A DNA stretch of 44,188 bases. Source: Clostridiales bacterium (GTDB lineage: Bacteria; Bacillota; Clostridia; Lachnospirales; Lachnospiraceae). The DNA is taken from the NCBI GenBank assembly GCA_018372435.1, contig JAHAJA010000035.1:1-44188 (forward strand), given 5' to 3'. The position numbers and the translations under genes are program-made. The stretch's first letter is position 1. Each line of letters starts with the position of its first letter. A model generated the notes under the pieces. It saw nothing but the letters and a program-made list of their open reading frames with translations. It had not been told where the DNA came from and ran no database searches. Shown here one piece after another: positions 1 through 6,525 of the stretch.

Positions 1-97
1 CTCACGATAGACACCCTTGCTGTTCAGCTATGTGTTTCCCATTGCCTAGGTACACTCGGGACATTCACCCGTTAGAGTTTGCCCATGTCGGGCAAAC
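1..97 (-). mobile_element. Group IIC intron, 5' end (domain I fragment), truncated by window edge
   Basis: Read on the minus strand from 97 leftwards, this begins GTTTGCCCGACATGGGCAAAC and continues with GGGTGAATGTCCCGA and CAGCAAGGGTGTCTATCGTG. These blocks match, in order and spacing, the 5' part of domain I of bacterial class C (IIC) introns such as the Oceanobacillus iheyensis intron, from memory. The first base of the intron would be the G opposite position 97. The minus-strand exon just before it ends in the T-run of a terminator (TTTTTGTG), which is the known insertion preference of IIC introns. The rest of the ribozyme and any reverse transcriptase lie outside the window. An identical 91-nt copy stands at the other end in the opposite orientation. 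Confidence 0.82.
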
Positions 98-100
98 CAC

Positions 101-131
101 AAAAAGGCGCAAGCTGTTAAGCAAGCGCCTT
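101..131 (-). terminator. Rho-independent terminator downstream of the glycine-zipper protein gene
   Basis: AAGGCGC (104-110) pairs with GCGCCTT (125-131). On the minus strand the hairpin is followed by five T residues. It serves the minus-strand gene ending at 245, and the intron fragment starts right behind its T-run. Confidence 0.75.
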
Positions 132-171
132 CGTTCAACTCTAATTACTATAATTTTAAATATTATCAAAA
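101..171. repeat. Diverged direct repeat, copy A (partner at 911-982)
   Basis: The terminator and the following sequence (GTTCAACTCTAATTNCTATAAT and beyond) recur at 911-982 in the same orientation with scattered substitutions. Weaker similarity continues about 40 nt further (AACAAATTTATACAT here, AACAGATTTGTACAAT there). The two copies bracket the gene at 245-841, as expected if an ancestral gene-plus-terminator unit was duplicated in tandem and one gene was later lost. Confidence 0.75.
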
Positions 172-244
172 TAAATTCTATTTACATAGGAACAAATTTA
201 TACATATAGCTAAAGCTAGCAAATAGGTAAGGGCGGTATATAAT

Positions 245-841
245 TTATAGGTTAATATTGACTGTATGGTATTTTCCAGAATTTCTAAATTCATCAACAA
301 ATGGACCAGCTTTTGATAGATAATTAGTAGCATTAAAACCAGTATATTTTATTTCTCCATTTGATTCATATGTAAATATTAGATATGTATGTACCTCTCT
401 GATATTTTTTTGTTTAGCACGTCCACCAACCATTGCCCCTAATGTACCAAATAGAACAGCACCACCAACAGCGCCTCCAATACTAGAAACATACTGCTTT
501 TGAATTTCAACATCTGTTTTTAAACAAACATCAGTTACTTTATTCTTGTCAAGATTAAACGTTAATCCATTTGAAATAATTTCATATTTATTTGGAGTTG
601 AATAGATATTACAAGATACGTTCTCTGGAATTGGTAATCCGTTTACATGTGACAGACATGCAAATAAGGAAGCGCTTTTTTCTGCCATAATGTTATTAAT
701 AAGGATTTTTTTCTTCCTTTTTACTTTTGCTGTACCTATAACCATGCGAATACAAAATAATAAAAAAATCAATATGAATATAATAACAACGATTGATGGC
801 AGTAATTCACCAAGTGTAGTTTCACCTATTTTCTGATTCAC
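245..841 (-). CDS. Hypothetical membrane protein with glycine-zipper segment
   Basis: The function is not recognised. I choose the GTG at 841 (198 residues, starting VNQKIGETT) because GAGAGG lies 7 nt upstream. Longer starts at 856 (ATG) and 904 (TTG) have no ribosome site. One N-terminal membrane helix (about residues 13-34, rich in Ile/Leu/Phe) is followed by a basic KVKRKKK stretch, so the C-terminal part should be cytoplasmic. Around residues 121-142 lies a Gly-rich hydrophobic segment (IGGAVGGAVLFGTLGAMVGG) of the glycine-zipper type, which can insert into or pack within membranes. The rest is a small mixed alpha/beta domain without a known motif. It stands alone with its own promoter and terminator, flanked by the direct repeat described above. 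Confidence 0.7.
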   Translation of the reverse strand: MNQKIGETTLGELLPSIVVIIFILIFLLFCIRMVIGTAKVKRKKKILINNIMAEKSASLFACLSHVNGLPIPENVSCNIYSTPNKYEIISNGLTFNLDKNKVTDVCLKTDVEIQKQYVSSIGGAVGGAVLFGTLGAMVGGRAKQKNIREVHTYLIFTYESNGEIKYTGFNATNYLSKAGPFVDEFRNSGKYHTVNINL

Positions 842-883
842 AAATACACCTCTCATTCTGTAATATAATGTATATAGTATACT

Positions 884-913
884 ATTATATGCCAAAATAT
901 TCAATCATAACAA
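884..913 (-). promoter_or_regulatory. Sigma-A promoter for the glycine-zipper protein gene
   Basis: On the minus strand TTGTTA (908-913) is followed after 18 bp by TATAAT (884-889). The -35 box overlaps the T-run of the terminator copy at 914-945, so transcription from upstream would end where this promoter begins. Confidence 0.55.
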
Positions 914-982
914 AAAAGGCGATAGCTGTTAAGTAAGTGCCTTTTCGTTCAACTCTAATTCCTATAATCTTAAAAATTATCA
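911..982. repeat. Diverged direct repeat, copy B, including an orphan terminator
   Basis: This is the second copy of the 101-171 sequence. It keeps a minus-strand terminator hairpin (AAAAGGC 914-920 with GCCTTTT 939-945, six Ts after it on the minus strand) although no minus-strand gene ends here. The orphan terminator is the best sign of a lost or deleted paralogue. Confidence 0.65.
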
Positions 983-1440
983 CATGATTAATTGATATAA
1001 ACAGATTTGTACAATGAATATCTTAAAGTTTAGAACAAAGTATATTTTTATTCATGCGCTGAGATCGGTAAGAGAGTGGAGACAGTTTGGCTTAATTATG
1101 AAATACCAGGGATTGGCAATCGAGCTTGTTTATGTAGAGAAAGGTTTTAATACAAAAGGCCCACCTAATAAGATGGGCCGGAAAAAATATTATTGTGAGC
1201 AGTATTTAGAAATTAAATCTAATAAATCGCTTAAGTTACATGATTGAAAAAAATTAAACATAATTTTATCCTCCTTTGAATGACTACTGTTTCTTAGGAA
1301 CAAATTAATTGTAACACTTATGTAACAAAATTGTAATATTTAATTAATGGAATACAAAGTAATAAGTGGTAAGAAAGTATATTACTATTACAACAGCACA
1401 AGATGAAACAATTAGAGATGAATGCATTCTTTCAGTATCA
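983..1440. other. Gene-poor stretch with a terminator-like hairpin
   Basis: No convincing gene is seen. GGCCCA (1158-1163) pairs with TGGGCC (1174-1179), and on the minus strand it runs into TTTTG, as in a weak terminator. A 77-codon open frame (1014-1247, plus) spans this hairpin and has no ribosome site, so it is not called. The rest is AT-rich and featureless. Confidence 0.4.
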
Positions 1441-1466
1441 AAAAAATAAGAGCCATGATGGCTCTT
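1441..1466 (-). terminator. Terminator for the small minus-strand gene ending at 1661
   Basis: AAGAGCC (1448-1454) and GGCTCTT (1460-1466) form a perfect 7-bp stem with a 5-nt loop. On the minus strand it is followed by ATTTTTTT. The nearest minus-strand gene ends about 195 nt upstream. Confidence 0.65.
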
Positions 1467-1660
1467 ATAAAAGGGGGGGGAGGTTTATGAAAAAAATCTA
1501 TCTATATAAAAAGGTTATTAGCTTCCTTTGATAAATTAATAATAACATTCATTTGTGTAGTAAGTATGGAACATTAATGAAGAATATGTGAACGTTCTGA
1601 AAACATTTTGAGCCGTAAGTTTTAGTTGTATCAGTGTAGAAAGGTATACCCACCTCGTTG

Positions 1661-1873
1661 TTAACAATCACAATTCGAAGAGCAAGGATCATCACACTTT
1701 TCCGAGCGATTACAACATTCCTTTTGAAAACTTTCATTTGCAAGGATAGTAGCAATTGTATCACCTAATTGGGTTAAGGCAGCAGCTAGTAATTCAAGTT
1801 CTTCCTCTGATAAACAATTTGATAATGTACAAGCGATACCGGTTATGGTAGCAACTAAACTACAAGAATTCAT
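1661..1873 (-). CDS. Small conserved clostridial protein with Cys-rich tail (DUF6774-like)
   Basis: This encodes 70 residues starting MNSCSLVATITG. The ATG at 1873 is chosen because GGAGGAAATACT stands directly before it; an upstream start at 1894 would swallow that ribosome site. The pattern is a short Cys-containing hydrophobic N-terminus, an acidic helix (SEEELELLAAALTQLGDT), then a Cys-rich tail with six cysteines in about 17 residues. It resembles small proteins often annotated DUF6774 in Lachnospiraceae (from memory, not verified). No biochemical role is known to me. The clustered cysteines could bind metal or form disulfides. It is monocistronic, with its own terminator at 1441-1466. 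Confidence 0.75.
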   Translation of the reverse strand: MNSCSLVATITGIACTLSNCLSEEELELLAAALTQLGDTIATILANESFQKECCNRSEKCDDPCSSNCDC

Positions 1874-2050
1874 AGTATTTCCTCCAAGTATCATAAATCA
1901 TTACTAGATATATATGATTATATAGCAAGTATTAATGCAAAAAAGAAAGCATTTTATATTGAAATGAATAGTTAAGTTATATTTAACAATACTAATAGCG
2001 AAACTAGTTTGAGTCATTTAGAATATGAAAGATTGATTGTGAGGTAGCAT

Positions 2051-2197
2051 ATGGACAAGAAACAAACGTTAAAAACGGAAGCTAAGAAAGACAACGAGAA
2101 GTTTAATAGTATTACGAACAAAGTTAAAGTAGAGAATCAAAATCAGACACATAATGTACGTGAAGAAGGCATAGGTAGAATAGGAAAGACGAGATAA
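2051..2197 (+). CDS. Small hydrophilic basic protein, 48 residues
   Basis: An ATG at 2051 with GTGAGG 6 nt upstream opens a 48-codon frame ending TAA at 2195-2197. The product is highly charged (MDKKQTLKTEAKKDNEKF at the start, REEGIGRIGKTR at the end), has no membrane segment and no cysteine, and is probably disordered. Its Lys/Asn-rich body with a Gly/Arg-containing tail resembles short spore-associated or DNA-binding peptides of clostridia, but I do not recognise a family. Good ribosome site and spacing make it more likely than chance. Its function is unknown. Confidence 0.5.
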   Translation: MDKKQTLKTEAKKDNEKFNSITNKVKVENQNQTHNVREEGIGRIGKTR

Positions 2198-2417
2198 TTG
2201 TGTACTTTTTGAAAAAGTGTAACATATAATAACTTTAATCTTGTTAATTTCGTATATGTTGTCTAAGAAAGGATAGAAAATATTGTCATATTACAGTTTG
2301 ACTATTAAAAAGAAATATGATATAACTATACCATTCACTAAATGAAACTTATAAGAAATGTTTTTGCAATAGATCTAGCCGCCACTTTCTATTGTAATAG
2401 TTAAAGGAGTCGTGTGT

Positions 2418-2645
2418 ATGGAATCTGTAGAAATCAAATTACAGGCACCAGAAGATGTAAAGGAACTAGTAGCAGCAGCTGAGAAATGTGATTTTGATAT
2501 TGATGTAATTTACCAAAGAATTATTGTTGATGCAAAATCCTTTCTAGGAGTATTAAGTATGGGATTACAGAAATCTTTAATAGTATCTTGCCACGGATAT
2601 GATAAAGAATTTTCCAATACATTAAGAAAATACTCTGTTATGTAA
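2418..2645 (+). CDS. HPr-like protein lacking the active-site histidine
   Basis: This encodes 75 residues from the ATG at 2418, with AAAGGAG 8 nt upstream. The fold signature of HPr-family phosphocarrier proteins is visible: an N-terminal strand (ESVEIKLQ), a helix (DVKELVAAAEK), a strand pair (DIDVIYQRIIVD), and the typical KSFLGVLSMGL motif around residues 42-52. In true HPr a histidine near residue 15 (LHARPA) accepts phosphate from enzyme I. Here that region reads APEDVKELV, so it cannot carry phosphate in that way. Similar His-less HPr-like proteins are common in clostridia and are thought to be regulatory or binding proteins. It is single-gene, ended by the strong terminator at 2679. 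Confidence 0.78.
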   Translation: MESVEIKLQAPEDVKELVAAAEKCDFDIDVIYQRIIVDAKSFLGVLSMGLQKSLIVSCHGYDKEFSNTLRKYSVM

Positions 2646-2678
2646 TTACAAGGTTAATGGTGTATGTTTACAGAGAAT

Positions 2679-2713
2679 AAGAGTCATCGCTTGCGATGGC
2701 TCTTATTTAATTT
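2679..2713 (+). terminator. Terminator after the HPr-like gene
   Basis: An 11-bp stem (AAGAGTCATCG / CGATGGCTCTT, one G-U pair) with a CTTG loop is followed by ATTTAATTT. It lies 34 nt behind the stop codon. Confidence 0.8.
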
Positions 2714-2767
2714 AGATAATGTTAAATTTTTCTTCGCTTACAGAAAACATGTGTTTAAATCAGGAAC

Positions 2768-5215
2768 TTATAGTATATGAATTAAATCGTCTGGTTCAAG
2801 TGGTTTACTATATAGATACCCCTGAATAAGATCACAGTTCTTTTCTTTTAATAAGTTTAATTGATTACTATCTTCAACACCTTCGGCAACAACTTTTACA
2901 TCAAGATTATGAGCAAGAGAGATAATAGCCTCAGCCACGTAGTTATCTTTCTTATTCAAGTTAATCTTATCGATGAATGCCTTATCAATCTTAAGTGTAT
3001 TAATAGGCATCTGTGTAAGATAATTAAGAGATGAGTAGCCAGTACCAAAATCATCGAGAGAGATGCGGATACCTATACTCTGTAGTTCTTCTAGTATGGA
3101 AACGGCATCACGGATTGAGGAGGCTATTGCACTCTCTGTAATCTCAAGTTCCAAATATTGTGGAGATAAGCCTGTTTCCTTTAGAATATCAACAACAAGA
3201 GTTACGAATCCCTTCTGATTAAGTTGTATCGTTGATATATTAACTGCGACTATGCAGAATGGAAAACCATTATTCTGCAGGTGTTTATTAAATCTACAAG
3301 CTTCTTTTAAAGCCCAGGAACCTAGGTCTTTAATCATACCACTTTCTTCTGCGATTGGAATAAACTCGGTAGGAGATAAGTTTCCAAGAGTCGAATTCTT
3401 TATTCTCATAAGAGCTTCAAAACCAATAATTTTCTCCAAAGCAAGATCGAATTGGGGTTGGTACACCAGATAGATTTCATTGCTTTCAATGGCATGTCGT
3501 AAAATCTCTATTATTTCTGAATGTCTACTGATTTCTTGTTGCATGCTTTCATCGAATAAGGTAAGTCGATTCTTACCCGTGTCCTTTGAGCGATACATGG
3601 CTATGTCAGCATTCTTGATTAATGTATTGTACTGGACACCATTTAGTGGATACAAAGAAACACCAATACTCATAGATATATAGATGAAAGTACCATTAAT
3701 ATTAATTGGTTCTTTGAACTTTTCTAAGATATTTTTTGCAAGGTTAAGTGCCTCTTCTTGTGACGAGATATTTGATTTAAAGAATAAGAATTCATCACCG
3801 CCTGCTCTTGCTAACAAATCGTTATTTTTTAAAAAATAGTTTAGGCGTTTTGCTGTTTGTATTAGTAGTTCATCACCATAATCATGACCTAAGGTATCAT
3901 TAACTGTTTTAAAATTATCTAGATCAACAAAATATATGGAATGTGCTTGTGTACAACCTGGTTCACGATTTAATGTAATATTCAAGTAATCGTAAAATGC
4001 AGCCTTATTAGGTAACTTGGTGAGTGAATCATGGTAAGCAAGGAATTCAATATGTTCATAGTTAGAGCGTAATTGCTCCTCTTTTACCAATAGCTTTTTA
4101 TGAACGAAGGATAACTCATCATAATTGGATTTAATAATATGTAGCATTTTGTTAAAACTACGGGAGAGTTCACCAAATTCATCTTTTGTTTTCACATTAC
4201 ATAGTACAGTCAAGTTACCATCAGCCGCCTGTCGCATACAATCACGAAGATTAAGAAGCGGATTGGTAAAGCTTTTGGCAATCTTCCTGCTTGATATTAA
4301 GATAATAAGAAGTAGAAGAATAATGCTAACAAAAACAATTGTGATAGCATAGGAATAGAACGTATATATTAAAGTACTATCTTGTGAGATAACAAAGTAC
4401 CAATCTAAATTATCAATTAGGTGGTAAGCATAGATACTACCAGAATACATAGCTCCTACAGTAACATATCCAGACAAAGGGTCCTCTTGTATCGAAGTTT
4501 TGAAGTTAGATTTAAACGTAGAATTCTCTTTTTGTGAATGTTCTAGTTTACCATGTGAAAAGAGATAACTACCACTAGCATCTGAAAGAGACGCAAAATT
4601 GGACTGTCCTAATTCGAGACTATTAAAATATTCATCAAAGAATTTAACATCTATAGTCAGTATGATATAGCCTATAATTTGATTGCTTTGATCTTGAAAA
4701 ATAGGTGAACCAATGTCGATATAAGAATTATCTACATCTAAGCTAGGATAATAATCGGCTGGAACCGAGGTACTAGTAACCTCTTTCGTTTTAGCAATCT
4801 GTTGAATGATCGGAAGATTGTAATTATTGTTTAATATTTCTTCGTTAGTAGAATTAACAATATCACCGTAATTATCATATATAGATAGCATTTTGTAGCA
4901 GGGATTTAGGCTCAGTTTTTGTTTCAATGCCTTTTGTGAATTGCGATACAGAATGGAATAATCGGTTTTGTTAGGATTCCTTGTGATAGAACAGAAGTTA
5001 ACAATATCATTTTGTTTTGCTAAAAAGGAGAGCTCTGTTTCTTGCGTATGAAGAAGACTGGTAATAATCTCTGAGCCGGATCTAGCATTGGCTTGTAAGT
5101 TGGCAAGACGATCGGATTGATCCTTTTTACCATAAAAAAACAAGGTAATCGTTGTAATGATTACAAAGGGGATAATTGAAAAAATAATTAATATAGTGTT
5201 TAGCTTTGATTTCAT
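2768..5215 (-). CDS. Membrane-bound sensor GGDEF-EAL protein (cyclic-di-GMP turnover)
   Basis: 815 residues from the ATG at 5215. A GTG at 5218 is equally possible, with AAGGAG 7 nt before it. Order of parts: membrane helix near residues 7-28, a roughly 250-residue extracytoplasmic sensor of the Cache type, a second helix near 290-312, a HAMP linker (about 315-370), a coiled stretch, a GGDEF domain and an EAL domain. The GGDEF motif is intact (AGGDEF, about residue 470), so it could make cyclic-di-GMP. The product-inhibition RxxD site just before it reads KNND and lacks the arginine. The EAL domain keeps its metal and catalytic residues (EAL, ELEITE, DDFGTGYSSL, KIDK, AEGVE and QGYLYSKP motifs), so phosphodiesterase activity is also possible. 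Which activity dominates cannot be told from sequence. It stands alone between terminators. Confidence 0.93.
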   Translation of the reverse strand: MKSKLNTILIIFSIIPFVIITTITLFFYGKKDQSDRLANLQANARSGSEIITSLLHTQETELSFLAKQNDIVNFCSITRNPNKTDYSILYRNSQKALKQKLSLNPCYKMLSIYDNYGDIVNSTNEEILNNNYNLPIIQQIAKTKEVTSTSVPADYYPSLDVDNSYIDIGSPIFQDQSNQIIGYIILTIDVKFFDEYFNSLELGQSNFASLSDASGSYLFSHGKLEHSQKENSTFKSNFKTSIQEDPLSGYVTVGAMYSGSIYAYHLIDNLDWYFVISQDSTLIYTFYSYAITIVFVSIILLLLIILISSRKIAKSFTNPLLNLRDCMRQAADGNLTVLCNVKTKDEFGELSRSFNKMLHIIKSNYDELSFVHKKLLVKEEQLRSNYEHIEFLAYHDSLTKLPNKAAFYDYLNITLNREPGCTQAHSIYFVDLDNFKTVNDTLGHDYGDELLIQTAKRLNYFLKNNDLLARAGGDEFLFFKSNISSQEEALNLAKNILEKFKEPININGTFIYISMSIGVSLYPLNGVQYNTLIKNADIAMYRSKDTGKNRLTLFDESMQQEISRHSEIIEILRHAIESNEIYLVYQPQFDLALEKIIGFEALMRIKNSTLGNLSPTEFIPIAEESGMIKDLGSWALKEACRFNKHLQNNGFPFCIVAVNISTIQLNQKGFVTLVVDILKETGLSPQYLELEITESAIASSIRDAVSILEELQSIGIRISLDDFGTGYSSLNYLTQMPINTLKIDKAFIDKINLNKKDNYVAEAIISLAHNLDVKVVAEGVEDSNQLNLLKEKNCDLIQGYLYSKPLEPDDLIHIL

Positions 5216-5345
5216 CACAATGCCACTCCTTAAGTATACCAAATTAGTATTTAGAAATAGAATAGATATAATTCATAACCAAAATATATATAGGGATATT
5301 CTAACAAGAAAAAAATGGAAAATCAAGAAAATATAAGTCAAATAA

Positions 5346-5380
5346 AGAAAAAGATTATAGGTATTTATACCTATAATCTT
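5346..5380 (-). terminator. Terminator downstream of the aldose epimerase-like gene
   Basis: A perfect 14-bp inverted repeat (AAGATTATAGGTAT / ATACCTATAATCTT, 5351-5380) is followed on the minus strand by TTTTTC. It is 26 nt behind the stop of the gene at 5406. Confidence 0.85.
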
Positions 5381-5405
5381 TGAGTGTACTATATAAGGTT
5401 TGAAA

Positions 5406-6290
5406 TTAAATTTTATTAATTGAAATAGTATAAGAAGCATGGAAGGTTTCACCTGGTGCACAATGATTACCCCAAGCACGGTTCTCTAAGGTATCTGCAT
5501 AATGCTCACTATCACAGCGTCCATACCAAGGCTCGATACAGATAAAAGGAGCTTCTTTTTTAGCCGGAGACCATATACCGAATAAAGGAGCATTGAAGTC
5601 TACTGTTACATAAGGTTTCTTATCTGGTGTTAGGAATGCAACAGAATGGGACTGATTATCCTCAATAACTAAAGCGTCTTCATCGAATAGATGTGAATGA
5701 ATGGCTAAAAGTGAGTCATCTAGTGGAAGCGTATACGTTTCATCTATAGCGAGACCATCTTCGCTAATTTTACGAATGGTTAATGGGTTGCTTGTATCAA
5801 ATTGTATGTAATAATCGCTTTGTTTTTCGCCTGATGTGAGAGGGCAATTGAAGGCTGGATGACCTCCGATTGAGAAATGCATCTCTTTGGTGTCTGCATT
5901 AGTGACATCCCAAATAACCTCGATCGTATTGTCCTTTAGTTGATAGGTGATATCAAGAATGAAAGTAAACGGATACTGCTTCATTGTCTCAGGTGTCGAT
6001 GTTAGTCGATGTTTTATTGAAGTTTCACTAACCTCGATACATTCGAATTCCATATCTCTTGCAAAACCGTGTTGTGACATAGAATATTCTTGTCCATTGT
6101 ATTGATAGCACTTCCCCTTAAGGCCTCCTGCAATTGGAAATAAAATCGGTGAATGACGTCCCCAGTAGGTTTGATCAGCATTCCATAGATAGGATTGCCC
6201 AGTTTGTGCGGAAACGATGGATGATAATTCAGCGCCAAGGTCATTAACGGTTATTGATAAGAACTCATTTTTTAGTGTGTGTTGTCCCAT
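5406..6290 (-). CDS. Aldose 1-epimerase family protein (LacX-like)
   Basis: 294 residues, with AGGAG 7 nt before the ATG. The galactose-mutarotase fold signature is visible: an N-terminal strand pattern (GAELSSIVS), W-x-R-HSPILFPIAGG (about residues 43-57), the QHGFARD motif with the conserved His (about 73-79), the FSIGGHPAFNCP motif with the second conserved His (about 140-151), and an acidic residue within APFICIEPWYGR near the C-terminus (the glutamate is the usual general base). Members interconvert alpha and beta anomers of sugars. The LacX/YeaD-like branch has no firmly known substrate. It is cytoplasmic, single-gene, and transcribed away from the helicase gene. Confidence 0.9.
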   Translation of the reverse strand: MGQHTLKNEFLSITVNDLGAELSSIVSAQTGQSYLWNADQTYWGRHSPILFPIAGGLKGKCYQYNGQEYSMSQHGFARDMEFECIEVSETSIKHRLTSTPETMKQYPFTFILDITYQLKDNTIEVIWDVTNADTKEMHFSIGGHPAFNCPLTSGEKQSDYYIQFDTSNPLTIRKISEDGLAIDETYTLPLDDSLLAIHSHLFDEDALVIEDNQSHSVAFLTPDKKPYVTVDFNAPLFGIWSPAKKEAPFICIEPWYGRCDSEHYADTLENRAWGNHCAPGETFHASYTISINKI

Positions 6291-6348
6291 ATGTATTCTC
6301 CTTCTTATATGAACGATAAGATAATATTCGATTACCTTATTAATATGA

Positions 6349-6376
6349 AAAAGAGTCAGAATATTCTGACTCTTTT
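6349..6376. terminator. Orphan bidirectional terminator-like palindrome
   Basis: This is a perfect 28-bp palindrome (AAAAGAGTCAGAAT followed by its complement). It could terminate in either direction but lies between two divergent genes, where no transcript is expected to end. It may shield the helicase promoter from antisense reads or be a binding site. Confidence 0.5.
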
Positions 6377-6525
6377 GACCTGTTTTTTAAGTAAACTTCA
6401 GTATCTAGCTTATCATATCTCTTAATAAAAGTCTAGTATTATTTATAAAATACGTGTATGATAGGATTCACCCAGTAAATTAGCCACCCTTATCTCCATT
6501 TTGAATCGAAAGGAGTGGGATTAGA

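Noticed and set aside
1014..1247. 77-codon plus-strand open frame starting MNILKFRTKY
   Set aside because: It has no ribosome site, begins within the diverged repeat copy and runs through a terminator-like hairpin (1158-1179). No recognisable features are seen in the product.
1549..1764. 71-codon minus-strand frame overlapping the small Cys-tailed gene
   Set aside because: It is in another frame of a gene with a far better start and ribosome site.
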